64,000 bases of DNA from Planosporangium flavigriseum (GTDB lineage Bacteria > Actinomycetota > Actinomycetes > Mycobacteriales > Micromonosporaceae), in contig NZ_JAATVW010000012.1 in assembly GCF_011947225.1 (NCBI RefSeq), positions 116,944 through 180,943 of the forward strand. Reading direction: 5' to 3'. The translations under genes were made by a program, and so were the position numbers. Shown in pieces: positions 29,479 to 38,080 of the stretch (positions are counted from its first letter, which is position 1; the number at the start of each line of letters is the position of its first letter). The notes beneath the pieces were generated by a model. It did not search any database and had not been told where the DNA came from. It saw nothing but the letters and a program-made list of their open reading frames with translations.

Positions 29479-31581
29479 GTGAGTGAGGCGCCGACGTCCC
29501 GTGCCCCGGTCAAGGCACCGGCCCGGCGGGTCGCCCGCGCGCGCCCGGAGCCCGCGGCTTCGCTGCCGGTGGCCCGGATCTCCGTCGACGTACCGCTCCC
29601 GCACCTCGACCGGCCGTTCGACTACCTCGTGCCGGCCGCGGAGGACGAGAAGGCCGGGCCCGGCGTCCGGGTACGGGTCCGCTTCGCCGGCCAGCTTGTC
29701 GACGGGTACCTGCTCGAGCGCGTCGACGACTCGGCGCACACGGGTCGGCTGGCCTTCCTGGAGCGGGTCGTCTCGCCCGAGCCCGTCCTGCGCCCCGAGA
29801 TCGTCCGGCTGGCCCGGGCGGTAGCCGACCGGTACGGCGGCGCCTTCGCCGACGTGCTGCGCCTCGCGGTGCCGCCGCGGCACGCCCGTGCCGAGGGGAA
29901 GGCTGACCCCGGACCGGTTGACCCCGGATCGGTTGACCCCGGATCGGTTGACCCCGCACCGGCTGACCCCGGATCGGCTGACCCCGCACCGGCTGACGCC
30001 GGCGCGCCGGTCGGGCCGGCCCGACCGGTGGACGCCGCCGGCTGGTCGGCGTACCCGGCGGGAGCCGCCTTCCTGCGCGCGGTCGGCGACGGCCGCCCGG
30101 CCCGTGCGGTGTGGAGCGCGCTGCCGGGCGAGGACTGGCCGACCCGGCTGGCCGAGGCGGCGGCGGCCGCGGACGCCTCGGGCCGAGGTGCCGTCCTCGT
30201 CGTCGCCGACGCCCGCGACCTCGACCGGCTCGACGCCGCGCTCGCCCAAGTGCTCGGACCCGGCCGGCACGTCGCGCTGTCGGCTGCGGTCGGACCGGAG
30301 GAGCGCTACCGGCGGTTCCTCGCGGCCAGCCGGGGGCGGGTACGAGTCGTCGCCGGTACGCGGGCGGCGGTGTTCGCCCCGGCGGAGCCGCTGGGCCTGG
30401 TGGTGATCTGGGACGACGGCGACGATCTGCACGCCGAGCCGCGGTCGCCCTACCCGCACGCGCGCGAGGTGCTGCTCACCCGCGCCCAGTTGGCCGGCTG
30501 CGCGGCGCTGGTGGGTGGCTTCACCCGCAGCGCCGAGGCGCAGCAACTGGTCGAGACGGGGTGGGCCAAGGAGATCGCGGCGCCGCGCGAGGCCGTACGC
30601 CGCGCCGCGCCGCACGTACTGCCGGTCGGTGACGACATCCAGCGCGATCGGGACCCGGCGGCGGTCTCGGCGCGGCTGCCCAGCATCGCCTGGCAGGCCG
30701 CCCGGGAGGCGCTCGCGGCCGGCGCGCCGGTGCTCGTGCAGGTACCGCGCCGCGGCTACCTGCCGTCGGTCGCCTGCGCCAACTGCCACGCCCCGGCGCG
30801 CTGCCCGTCCTGCTCGGGGCCGCTGGCGCTGCGCGAAGCGACCGGCGCGCCCGGGTGCCGCTGGTGTGGGAAGGTCGCTGCGGCGTACGCCTGCCCGCAT
30901 TGCGGCGGGCGGCGGCTGCGCGCGTCCGTGATCGGCGCCCGGCGTACCGCCGAGGAGCTGGGCCGGGCCTTCCCCGGTACACCGGTCCGTACGAGCGGCC
31001 GGGACGGTGTGCTCGCGAGCGTGCCGGCCCAGCCGGCGCTCGTCATCTCCACACCGGGCGCGGAACCGGTCGCCGCGGGCGGCTACGGAGCGGTCCTGCT
31101 CCTGGACTCCTGGGCCCTGCTCACCCGGGCCGACCTGCGGGCGTCCGAGGAGGCGCTGCGGCGCTGGTTCGCCGCTGCCGCGCTGGCCCGCCCGGCGCAC
31201 CGGGGCGGCAAGGTCGTCGTCGTCGCGGACGCGGGCATCCCGACCGTGCAGGCCCTGGTCCGCTGGGACCCGGCCGGGCTGGCCGCCCGGGAGCTGGCCG
31301 AGCGGCGGGAGCTTTCCTTCCCGCCCGCAGTGCGGATGGCCTCGCTGACCGGTACCCCGGACGCCGTCGCGGACCTCCTCGCCGCCGCCCAGTTGCCGGA
31401 CGAGGCCGAGCTGCTCGGCCCGGTACCCGCCGACGACGACCAGGAGCGCATGCTCGTCCGCGTACCGCGCTCGGCCGGCCGGGCGCTCGCCGCCGCCCTG
31501 CACGCCGCGGTCGGCGTGCGCAGCGCCAAGAAGGCCCGCGATCCGGTACGCGTCCAGATCGACCCACTCGAGCTGCTGTGA
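29479..31581 (+). CDS. priA: Primosomal protein N' PriA, helicase-inactive actinobacterial type
   Basis: 700 residues from GTG 29479. TAGGAC at 29466-29471 lies 7 bases before it, so the mRNA may be leaderless. The N-terminal DNA-binding domain (VDVPLPHLDRPFDYLVP) and the eight-cysteine zinc region (CANC, CPSC, CRWC, CPHC, residues about 432-475) are intact. The Walker A position reads ALPGEDWPTR instead of GxxGSGKT, and the DEEH box is WDDGDDLH, so ATP hydrolysis is unlikely, as known for actinobacterial PriA. It would restart replication by loading other proteins. Residues about 143-172 are a VDPGS/ADPAP repeat. Confidence 0.93.
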   Translation: MSEAPTSRAPVKAPARRVARARPEPAASLPVARISVDVPLPHLDRPFDYLVPAAEDEKAGPGVRVRVRFAGQLVDGYLLERVDDSAHTGRLAFLERVVSPEPVLRPEIVRLARAVADRYGGAFADVLRLAVPPRHARAEGKADPGPVDPGSVDPGSVDPAPADPGSADPAPADAGAPVGPARPVDAAGWSAYPAGAAFLRAVGDGRPARAVWSALPGEDWPTRLAEAAAAADASGRGAVLVVADARDLDRLDAALAQVLGPGRHVALSAAVGPEERYRRFLAASRGRVRVVAGTRAAVFAPAEPLGLVVIWDDGDDLHAEPRSPYPHAREVLLTRAQLAGCAALVGGFTRSAEAQQLVETGWAKEIAAPREAVRRAAPHVLPVGDDIQRDRDPAAVSARLPSIAWQAAREALAAGAPVLVQVPRRGYLPSVACANCHAPARCPSCSGPLALREATGAPGCRWCGKVAAAYACPHCGGRRLRASVIGARRTAEELGRAFPGTPVRTSGRDGVLASVPAQPALVISTPGAEPVAAGGYGAVLLLDSWALLTRADLRASEEALRRWFAAAALARPAHRGGKVVVVADAGIPTVQALVRWDPAGLAARELAERRELSFPPAVRMASLTGTPDAVADLLAAAQLPDEAELLGPVPADDDQERMLVRVPRSAGRALAAALHAAVGVRSAKKARDPVRVQIDPLELL
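29905..29994 (+). repeat. Six tandem 15-bp units inside priA
   Basis: Six in-frame copies of GACCCCGGATCGGTT-like units run from 29905 to 29994, with variants GGACC/GCACC and GGTT/GGCT, then a decayed seventh. They encode a Pro-rich linker of DPGSV/DPAPA pentapeptides between the 3'-DNA-binding domain and the ATPase-like core. The units are 87-100% identical, suggesting recent slippage expansion, so copy number may vary between strains. Confidence 0.9.
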
Positions 31582-31597
31582 TCACCGCACCGCCTCC

Positions 31598-31651
31598 CAT
31601 GATCACCGAGAGTTTGCAGCGTCATAGCGCCCCTAACTCTCGGTGATCATG
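31598..31651. terminator. 17-bp hairpin between priA and def (TGATCACCGAGAG family)
   Basis: CATGATCACCGAGAGTT (31598-31614) pairs perfectly with its complement at 31635-31651 around a 20-nt loop. It lies 17 bases after priA. Nearly the same stem occurs at 34664-34715 after rsmB. Confidence 0.8.
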
Positions 31652-31672
31652 AAGCGAGGGGTCGCGTACACT
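31644..31672 (+). promoter_or_regulatory. def: Candidate promoter of the def-fmt-rsmB operon
   Basis: TACACT at 31667-31672 is a good -10 hexamer. TGATCA, 17 bases upstream at 31644-31649, is a poor -35 and overlaps the end of the hairpin. Transcription from about 31679 would give a 30-nt leader carrying the GGGGAAGGAG RBS at 31690-31699. Confidence 0.4.
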
Positions 31673-31709
31673 CGGAAAGTCTTGATACGAGGGGAAGGAG
31701 CGTGCCCGG

Positions 31710-32261
31710 GTGACCGTGCAGCCGATCCGCCTGTTCGGCGACCCGGTGTTGCGTACTCCGGCCGAGCCGGTGGTTGACTTCGACAAGGAGCTGCGCAAAC
31801 TCGTCGAGGACCTGACCGAGACGATGCGCGATCAGAGCGGCGCCGGTCTGGCTGCCCCGCAGATCGGCGTGGGCCTGCGCGTGTTCACCTTCGACGTCGA
31901 CGACGTGCTCGGGCACCTGATCAACCCGGTGCTCGATTTTCCCGACGAGGAGGAGCAGGACGGCCCCGAGGGCTGCCTGTCCATTCCGGGGCTGTACTTC
32001 GACACGAAGCGCCGGCAGAACGTCATCGCCAAGGGCTTCAACGTGTACGGCGACCCGATGCAGATCGTGGGCACCGGCCTGATGTCCCGCTGCGTCCAGC
32101 ACGAGACCGACCACCTCGACGGTGTCCTGTTCGTCGACCGGCTCGACCGCTCGGCCCGCAAGGAGGCGCTGCGGGCCATCCGCTCCGCCGACTGGTACGA
32201 CCCGACAAGCCCGCCCCAGATCAGGGTGAGCCCGCACGGGTCCCGGGGTATCTTCGGCTAG
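31710..32261 (+). CDS. def: Peptide deformylase
   Basis: 183 residues from GTG 31710, spaced 10 bases from a GGGGAAGGAG RBS. All three deformylase motifs are present: [10 protein letters not shown] (residues 44-53), EGCLSIPG with metal ligand C89, and QHETDHLDG with H131, E132 and H135. It removes the N-formyl group from new proteins. fmt, whose product adds the formyl group, starts 3 bases downstream, so the opposing enzymes are co-expressed. Confidence 0.97.
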   Translation: MTVQPIRLFGDPVLRTPAEPVVDFDKELRKLVEDLTETMRDQSGAGLAAPQIGVGLRVFTFDVDDVLGHLINPVLDFPDEEEQDGPEGCLSIPGLYFDTKRRQNVIAKGFNVYGDPMQIVGTGLMSRCVQHETDHLDGVLFVDRLDRSARKEALRAIRSADWYDPTSPPQIRVSPHGSRGIFG

Positions 32262-32263
32262 TC

Positions 32264-33190
32264 ATGCGCATCGTCTTCGCCGGTACACCCGCCGTCGCGC
32301 TGCCCGCGCTCGACGCCATCGCCGCCTCCCGTCACGAGCTCGTCGCCGTGGTGACCAGGCCTGACGCCCCGGCCGGCCGGGGCCGCCGCCTGCTGCGCTC
32401 AGCGGTCGGCGCCTGGGCCGACGAGCGGGGGATCGAGGTGCTGACCCCGCAGCGGCCACGCGAACCCGAGTTCCTCGACCGCCTGCGCGAAATCGCCCCC
32501 GACTGCGTGCCCGTGGTCGCCTACGGCGCCCTGGTCCCGCCGGTCGCGCTGGAGATCCCGGGCCACGGCTGGGTCAACCTGCACTTCTCGCTGCTGCCGT
32601 CCTGGCGCGGTGCGGCTCCGGTGCAGCACGCGATGCTGCACGGCGACGAGCTGACCGGCGCGAGCGTGTTCCAGCTCGAGGAAGGGTTGGACACCGGGCC
32701 GGTCTACGGCACGCTGACCGAGCCGATCAAACCGTCCGACACCGCTGGTGAACTGCTCGACCGGCTCGCGGTCGCGGGTGCGGGGCTGCTGGTCAACGTC
32801 CTCGACGGGATCGAGGCGGGTGCGCTCGAGGCGGTGCCCCAGCCGCACGAGGGCGTCACGCTCGCGCCCAAGATCAGTGTCGAGGACGCCATGGTGCGCT
32901 GGGCGGATCCGGCCTTCGCGGTCGACCGTCGCATCCGCGCCTGCACTCCCAACCCGGGCGCGTGGACGGAGTTCCGGGGCGAGCGGGTCAAGCTCGGACC
33001 GGTGACGATCGCGCAGGGCGGCCCGGCGCTGCCCGCCGGGGAGCTCCTGGTCGAGCGGGGACGCGTGCTCGTGGGCACCGCCACGGACCCGGTGGCGCTG
33101 GGCGAGGTGCGCGCAGCGGGCAAGAAACCGATGGCCGCGGACGCGTGGGCGCGGGGAGTGCGCCCCGCCGCCGGGGAGCGACTCGAGTGA
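32264..33190 (+). CDS. fmt: Methionyl-tRNA formyltransferase
   Basis: 308 residues from ATG 32264. The N-terminal formyltransferase domain has [16 protein letters not shown], the catalytic [19 protein letters not shown] (Asn/His) near residue 103 and [10 protein letters not shown] with the catalytic Asp. The C-terminal OB-like domain follows from about 205. It formylates initiator Met-tRNA using 10-formyl-THF. It lies between def and rsmB in one transcript. Confidence 0.97.
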   Translation: MRIVFAGTPAVALPALDAIAASRHELVAVVTRPDAPAGRGRRLLRSAVGAWADERGIEVLTPQRPREPEFLDRLREIAPDCVPVVAYGALVPPVALEIPGHGWVNLHFSLLPSWRGAAPVQHAMLHGDELTGASVFQLEEGLDTGPVYGTLTEPIKPSDTAGELLDRLAVAGAGLLVNVLDGIEAGALEAVPQPHEGVTLAPKISVEDAMVRWADPAFAVDRRIRACTPNPGAWTEFRGERVKLGPVTIAQGGPALPAGELLVERGRVLVGTATDPVALGEVRAAGKKPMAADAWARGVRPAAGERLE

Positions 33191-33203
33191 ACGGCAGCGT
33201 GAC

Positions 33204-34664
33204 ATGAGCGAGGCGCGACAGCCGGCCCGTCGACCCCGAGACGATCGCCGGCCCAGGGACGACCGCCGGCCCAGGGATGAGCGCGGACGCGGCCGGGGAC
33301 GCCCACCGGCCGACCCGGCTCGCCGGGCCGCCTACGACGCCGTGGCCGCCGTCCACCGCGACGACGCGTACGCCAACCTGGTCCTGCCGAAGATGCTGCG
33401 CGAGCGGGGTCTGCGCGGTCGGGACGCCGCCTTCGCCACTGAGCTGACCTATGGCACCCTGCGCCTGACCGGCACGCTCGACGCGATCATCGCCGCCGCG
33501 GCCGACCGGGACATGGCGCGCATCGACCCACCCGTACGCGACGCGCTGCGGCTGGGCGCCTACCAGCTGCTGCGTACGCGAGTCGCGCCGCACGGCGCGG
33601 CCAGCACCACGGTGGACCTCGTCCGGGCCGTCGCGCCGGGTGCCGTCGGCTTCGCCAACGCCGTGCTGCGCCGCGTCGGCGAGCAGGACTGGGACAGCTG
33701 GATCGATCGGCTCGCCCCGGCTGACGGCACCGACCCGGTCCGGCGGCTCGCTCTCGAACACGCCCATCCCGCCTGGATCGTCCGGGCGATCGGCGACGCG
33801 CTGCGCGCCGACGTCGACGAGACCGCCCGGGCCCTCGCGGCCGACAATGAGGCGCCGCCGGTGCAGCTGACCGCCCGCCCGGGCCTGGTGACAGCGGCCG
33901 AGCTGGCCGAACAGGTCGGTGGCGAGGTCGGCCGGTACTCGCCGTACGCGGTCTACCTGCCGGGCGGTGCGCCCGGCGACATCCCGGCGATCCGGCAGGG
34001 CCGGGCCCACGTACAGGACGAGGGCAGCCAGCTCGTCGCCACCGCTTTGGCGAACGCGCCGGTCGACGGCCGGGACGAGCGCTGGCTGGACCTGTGCGCC
34101 GGCCCCGGCGGCAAGGCGGGGCTGCTCGGGGCGATCGCCGCCCAGCGCGGTGCGCGGCTGACCGCCGTCGAGGTGACCCCGCACCGGGCGGAGCTCGTCG
34201 AGAACGCCACCCGGAACCTGCCGGTGACGGTGGTCACCGCGGACGGCCGCGACGTCGGCGCCATCGAGGAGCTGCCGGAGCAGGGCTTCGACCGGGTACT
34301 GGTAGACGCGCCCTGCACCGGCCTCGGTGCGCTGCGCCGGCGGCCGGAGTCGCGCTGGCGCCGCCAGCCCACGGACCTGCCGCCGCTGACCGGGTTGCAG
34401 CGTGAGCTGCTCGGCGCCGCCATCCGCGCGGTCCGCCCGGGCGGCGTCGTCGCGTACGTGACCTGCTCGCCCCATCTGGTGGAGACCGATGTCGGGGTCA
34501 CCGAAGCGTGCCGGCGGTCAGAGCACCCGGTCGACCTGCTCGACGCCCGCGCGCTGCTGCCGGGGGACGTGCCCGACCTGGGCGGGGGGCCGAGCGTGCA
34601 GCTGTGGCCGCACCGGCACGGCACGGACGCGATGTTCCTGGCGGTGCTCCGCCGCGGCGAATGA
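33204..34664 (+). CDS. rsmB: 16S rRNA m5C methyltransferase RsmB (Sun/Fmu) family
   Basis: 486 residues from ATG 33204. Residues 1-35 are a very basic tail with two and a half copies of RRPRDD, encoded by an 18-bp direct repeat near 33239-33284. A NusB-like RNA-binding domain spans about 40-165. The SAM-dependent domain from about 235 has LDLCAGPGGKAGLL, DAPCTGLGALRRRPESRW (motif IV Cys) and YVTCSPHLVET (catalytic motif VI Cys). By homology it methylates 16S rRNA C967. The hairpin downstream overlaps the stop codon. Confidence 0.95.
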   Translation: MSEARQPARRPRDDRRPRDDRRPRDERGRGRGRPPADPARRAAYDAVAAVHRDDAYANLVLPKMLRERGLRGRDAAFATELTYGTLRLTGTLDAIIAAAADRDMARIDPPVRDALRLGAYQLLRTRVAPHGAASTTVDLVRAVAPGAVGFANAVLRRVGEQDWDSWIDRLAPADGTDPVRRLALEHAHPAWIVRAIGDALRADVDETARALAADNEAPPVQLTARPGLVTAAELAEQVGGEVGRYSPYAVYLPGGAPGDIPAIRQGRAHVQDEGSQLVATALANAPVDGRDERWLDLCAGPGGKAGLLGAIAAQRGARLTAVEVTPHRAELVENATRNLPVTVVTADGRDVGAIEELPEQGFDRVLVDAPCTGLGALRRRPESRWRRQPTDLPPLTGLQRELLGAAIRAVRPGGVVAYVTCSPHLVETDVGVTEACRRSEHPVDLLDARALLPGDVPDLGGGPSVQLWPHRHGTDAMFLAVLRRGE

Positions 34665-34715
34665 TGATCACCGTGAGTCAGCGGCGTCCTAGCGCTCAAA
34701 ACTCTCGGTGATCAT
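34664..34715. terminator. 15-bp hairpin after rsmB (TGATCACCGAGAG family)
   Basis: ATGATCACCGTGAGT (34664-34678) pairs with ACTCTCGGTGATCAT (34701-34715) with one mismatch. The first base is the last base of the rsmB stop codon. The right arm is identical to the one at 31636-31650, so the two hairpins have a shared origin. Confidence 0.75.
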
Positions 34716-34750
34716 GGGGTGCGGGGCAGGCCGGGACGAGGGCGCATCCG

Positions 34751-34762
34751 TACACTGGCCGC
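34751..34762 (+). promoter_or_regulatory. rpe: Leaderless-type promoter -10 for rpe
   Basis: TACACT (34751-34756) lies exactly 6 bases before GTG 34763, so transcription would begin at or next to the start codon. There is no purine-rich RBS between them. No clear -35 is present. Confidence 0.5.
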
Positions 34763-35446
34763 GTGGTTGCTTCGTCGCTTATCGTCGCTCCTAGCATTCT
34801 CGCCGCGGACTTCGCGCACCTCGCTGACGAGGCGCACGCGGTGGAAGGCGCCGCCGACTGGTTGCACGTCGACGTCATGGACAACCACTTCGTGCCCAAC
34901 CTGACGATCGGCCTACCGGTCGTGGAGAGCCTATGCAAGGCGACCACGCTGCCGTTCGACTGCCATCTGATGATCGAGGAGCCGGACCGGTGGGCGGTCG
35001 GGTACGCCGAGGCCGGCTCGTACAACGTGACCTTCCACGTGGAGGCCGCCGCGGACCCGGTCGGCCTGGCCAAGAACCTGCGCGCGGCCGGTAGCCGGGC
35101 CGGCCTGGCGATCGACCGGGACACCCCGGTCGAGCCCTATCTGGAGCTTCTGCCGTACTTCGACACCTTGCTGATCATGACGATCAAGGCGGGCTTCGGC
35201 GGTCAGAAGTTCATGCCGGAGCTGCTGGACAAGGTGCGCACCGCCCGGCGGCACCTGGCCAGCGGCCACCTGGAGCTGCGGCTCGAGGTGGACGGCGGGA
35301 TCGCCGACGACACCATTGCGGCGGCGGCCGAGGCCGGCGCCGACGCGTTCGTCGCGGGCACGGCGGTGTACGGAGCGTCCGATCCGGCGGAGGCGGTCCG
35401 GCGGCTGCGTCGCCGGGCGGCGGAAGCGGTCTCCGGCGACCGATGA
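34763..35446 (+). CDS. rpe: Ribulose-phosphate 3-epimerase
   Basis: 227 residues from GTG 34763. The TIM-barrel motifs are present: [16 protein letters not shown] at the start, [16 protein letters not shown] near residue 33 (metal-binding His/Asp), [19 protein letters not shown] near 141 and [11 protein letters not shown] near 174. It interconverts ribulose-5-P and xylulose-5-P in the pentose phosphate pathway, supplying Ru5P for riboflavin and PRPP. It has its own apparent leaderless promoter. The next gene starts 28 bases downstream. Confidence 0.97.
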   Translation: MVASSLIVAPSILAADFAHLADEAHAVEGAADWLHVDVMDNHFVPNLTIGLPVVESLCKATTLPFDCHLMIEEPDRWAVGYAEAGSYNVTFHVEAAADPVGLAKNLRAAGSRAGLAIDRDTPVEPYLELLPYFDTLLIMTIKAGFGGQKFMPELLDKVRTARRHLASGHLELRLEVDGGIADDTIAAAAEAGADAFVAGTAVYGASDPAEAVRRLRRRAAEAVSGDR

Positions 35447-35474
35447 GGTAGTCGACCTAGACGAGGAGATTGCC

Positions 35475-36449
35475 GTGAGCGTCGAGGGGGTCGCGGCGGG
35501 CGTCGGACTGACCGAGCCGCGTCCGGATCTGTTGATCGTCGTCGATGACGACGTCGACATCGCGCGCTTCGTCGAGGTCAATCTCAAGCTCGAAGGGTAC
35601 GAGGTGCTGCTCGCCCACGACGGCGAGGAAGCCCTGGTGTCGATCGAACGCCACCAGCCGGCGCTGGCGATCATCGACCTGACGATGCCAAAAATGGACG
35701 GGCTCGAGCTGACCCGCCAGCTGCGCGCCAACCCACTGACCTCGGCGATGCCGGTCATCATGCTGACCGCTCGGGGGCTGACCGCCGACAAGGTCCTCGG
35801 CCTGACCGCGGGTGCCGACGACTACCTGGTGAAGCCGTTCGACACCATGGAGCTGGTCGCCCGGGTCCGGTCGACCCTGCGGCGCCACCAGGAGGCCCGG
35901 GAGATCTCCCCGCTGACCGGGCTGCCGGGCAACACGCGCATCCTGCGGGAGATCGCCGATCGGGTGCACAGCGGCACCGACTACGCGGTGTGCCACATCG
36001 ACATCGACCGGTTCAAGAGCGTCAACGACGTGTACGGGTTTGCCCGCGGCGACGAGTTCATCACCGCGCTCGCCCGCTCGCTGCACCGCGCCGTCGTCGG
36101 GGTGGGCCTGCCGCCCGCGTTCCTCGGCCACATCGGCGGGGACGACTTCATCGTGGTGTGCACCCCGGAGCAGGTGTATCCGGTGACCGAGCGGGCGGTG
36201 GTGGACTTCGAGGCCGCGGCTGACGCGCTCTACGACCCCGCGGACCGGGACCGGGGCTACGCCCAGGTCGTCAAGCGAAACGGGGAGGTCCAGCGGGCGG
36301 CCCTGGTCACCCTGTCGATCGGGGTCGCGGTGTCGTCCGATCGCCGTAACGCCGGCCCGCGGGAGATCATCGAGATCGCCACGGAGATGAAGACCGTCGC
36401 GAAGGGCTACGACGGTTCGTACGTCGCGATGGACCGCCGCCGCGCCTGA
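35475..36449 (+). CDS. Response regulator with receiver and GGDEF-like output domain
   Basis: 324 residues from GTG 35475 with an ACGAGGAGA RBS. The receiver (residues about 17-130) has the acid pocket VVDDD, phospho-acceptor D68 in IIDLTMPKMDG, T98 and K120 in LVKPF. The GGDEF-like domain (about 140-320) has FKSVNDVYGFARGDEF and GGDDF (221-225) in place of GGDEF. No RxxD product-inhibition site is seen before it. It may make c-di-GMP, sense it, or be inactive. No histidine kinase is adjacent. BldD, a c-di-GMP receptor, is in this window. Confidence 0.88.
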   Translation: MSVEGVAAGVGLTEPRPDLLIVVDDDVDIARFVEVNLKLEGYEVLLAHDGEEALVSIERHQPALAIIDLTMPKMDGLELTRQLRANPLTSAMPVIMLTARGLTADKVLGLTAGADDYLVKPFDTMELVARVRSTLRRHQEAREISPLTGLPGNTRILREIADRVHSGTDYAVCHIDIDRFKSVNDVYGFARGDEFITALARSLHRAVVGVGLPPAFLGHIGGDDFIVVCTPEQVYPVTERAVVDFEAAADALYDPADRDRGYAQVVKRNGEVQRAALVTLSIGVAVSSDRRNAGPREIIEIATEMKTVAKGYDGSYVAMDRRRA

Positions 36450-36523
36450 AACCGTGTGACGTGTGTCGCTCAGATCGGGTCACGTTGCGGCTCGGTGTGC
36501 AAGACTCGCAGGGTACCCACCAC

Positions 36524-36668
36524 GCGCTGGCGGGGCTCGGTGAAAGTCCGAACCGGCGGTGACCGTCCTCCTTCGAGGCCGGCAGCCCGCTACCCGGTCA
36601 CATCCAGTGACCGGTGGATCCGGTGTGATTCCGGAGCCGACGGTGAAAGTCCGGATGGGAGGCAGCGC
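36524..36668 (+). promoter_or_regulatory. FMN riboswitch aptamer (RFN element)
   Basis: The conserved RFN blocks appear in order: GGTGAAAGTCC then ACCGGCGGTGA (36539-36562), GGCAGCCCGC (36581-36590), GGATCCGGTGTGATTCCGG, GCCGACGGTGAAAGTCC and GGATGGGAGGCAG (to 36665). The closing stem P1 is GCGCTG (36524-36529) with CAGCGC (36663-36668). FMN binding turns down riboflavin genes, and ribE-ribM-ribBA-ribH follow directly. Confidence 0.97.
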
Positions 36669-36714
36669 GCGGGAGTCGGCCGTTCTCACGGCCGTCGGGT
36701 GCCGCGCGCGTTTT
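36665..36714 (+). terminator. Riboswitch expression platform: GC hairpin followed by TTTT
   Basis: GCGCGCGG (36665-36672) pairs with CCGCGCGC (36702-36709), enclosing an inner stem CGGCCGT/ACGGCCG (36677-36683 with 36688-36694). TTTT follows at 36711-36714, the only hairpin here with a U-tract. Its 5' arm shares four bases with aptamer stem P1. Downstream, CCTCCT at 36730-36735 is complementary to the ribE RBS core AGGAGG (36775-36780), so control of translation is also possible. Confidence 0.7.
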
Positions 36715-36788
36715 CGCGGCAGCCCGTCCCCTCCTGCTCGTCGTCGCCGTGGCATCGCCGGCGCTGCGAGCGTAAGGAGGCTGCTGGC

Positions 36789-37385
36789 GTGTTCACCGGC
36801 ATCGTCGAGGAACTGGGCACCGTCGTCGGCTGGGCCGGCGACCATTCACGGCTGATCGTTCGCGGCGACGTCGTCGCCGCCGACGCCCGCCACGGTGACT
36901 CGATCGCGGTCAACGGCGTCTGTCTCACCGTCGTCGAGGTCGACGGCGGCGTCTTCACCGCCGACGTCATGCAGGAGACCTTCAACCGCACGTCACTGGC
37001 GGCTCTCGTGCCCGACGACCCGGTCAACCTCGAACGCGCCGCGACGCTCGCGACCCGCCTGGGCGGTCACCTCGTGCAGGGGCATGTCGACGGGGTCGGC
37101 ACGATCGTCAGCCGCCAGCCGGGGGAGCACTGGGAGTCCGTGCGCTTCACCCTCCCGGCCGAGCTGGCGCGGTACGTGGTGGAGAAGGGCTCGATCGCTG
37201 TCGACGGGGTGTCGCTGACCGTCGCGGGCGTCGGCCCCGACTTCTTCGAGGTCGGCCTGATCCCGACCACGCTCAAGCTCACCACGCTCGGACACAAGGA
37301 CGTCGGCGACCCGGTCAACCTGGAGGTCGACGTGATCGCCAAGCACGTCGAGAAGCTGCTGGGCGCGCGCGAGGGGGTCGCGTGA
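36789..37385 (+). CDS. ribE: Riboflavin synthase, alpha chain
   Basis: 198 residues from GTG 36789 with an AAGGAGG RBS at 36774-36780. Two tandem lumazine-binding repeats are visible: FTGIVEELGTVV then NGVCLTVVEV (1-95), and QGHVDGVGTIV then VDGVSLTVAGV (about 96-190). It dismutates two lumazine molecules into riboflavin. It is first in the operon under the FMN switch. The symbol ribE (ribC in some schemes) depends on convention. Confidence 0.97.
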   Translation: MFTGIVEELGTVVGWAGDHSRLIVRGDVVAADARHGDSIAVNGVCLTVVEVDGGVFTADVMQETFNRTSLAALVPDDPVNLERAATLATRLGGHLVQGHVDGVGTIVSRQPGEHWESVRFTLPAELARYVVEKGSIAVDGVSLTVAGVGPDFFEVGLIPTTLKLTTLGHKDVGDPVNLEVDVIAKHVEKLLGAREGVA

Positions 37386-38080
37386 TGGGCGCGCTGCGCT
37401 GGCTGCTCGACGCCCGCCTGGAGATCGCCGGCTCGGTGGTCCTCTGGCGCGAGATCATCGGTAACGTCTTCGGCCTGGCCTCCGCGCTGCTCGGGATGCG
37501 CCGGCTGGTGTGGGCCTGGCCGATCGGCATGATCGGCAACGCCCTGCTGTTCACCGTCTTCCTGGGTGGGGCGTTCGCCACCCCGCAGGCCGTCGACCTG
37601 TACGGGCAGGCCGGGCGCCAGGTGTTCTTCTTCGCCGTGAGCGTGTACGGCTGGTGGCGCTGGTCGCGTAACCGCCGGCAGCACGCGTCGCCCGACGAGG
37701 GGGCGGTGGTGCCGCGCTGGGCGACCAACTCCGAGCGCCTGGTGCTGCTCGGCACGGTGATCGTCGGGATGGCGGTGGCGTACCCGATCCTCAAGGCGCT
37801 GGGGTCGTGGGGGCCGCTGCCGGACTCGTGGATCCTCGTCGGCAGTCTGCTGGCGACGTACGGAATGGCCCGGGGCTGGGTGGAGTTCTGGCTCGTCTGG
37901 ATAGCCGTCGACGCCGTCGGGGTGCCGCTGCTGCTGCAGGGCGGGTTCTACCCGTCGGCGGCGATGTACGGCGTGTACGGGCTCTTCTGCGTCTGGGGCT
38001 TCGTCTCCTGGCTGCGCACCTCGCGTGCGCTGCGCCAGCCACAGGTTCAGGCGCCCAGTTACGTGGAGGGTCGGGTATGA
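37385..38080 (+). CDS. ribM: PnuC-family riboflavin transporter (RibM type)
   Basis: 231 residues from ATG 37385 (TGATG overlap with ribE; a GTG at 37382 is the alternative). About seven hydrophobic segments are seen, with PnuC-like blocks [20 protein letters not shown] and [12 protein letters not shown] near the start, [12 protein letters not shown] near residue 82 and [15 protein letters not shown] near the C-terminus. PnuC proper carries nicotinamide riboside. A PnuC-like protein in a rib operon under an FMN riboswitch is the RibM riboflavin uptake facilitator of Streptomyces and Corynebacterium. Substrate is inferred from context. Confidence 0.88.
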   Translation: MGALRWLLDARLEIAGSVVLWREIIGNVFGLASALLGMRRLVWAWPIGMIGNALLFTVFLGGAFATPQAVDLYGQAGRQVFFFAVSVYGWWRWSRNRRQHASPDEGAVVPRWATNSERLVLLGTVIVGMAVAYPILKALGSWGPLPDSWILVGSLLATYGMARGWVEFWLVWIAVDAVGVPLLLQGGFYPSAAMYGVYGLFCVWGFVSWLRTSRALRQPQVQAPSYVEGRV

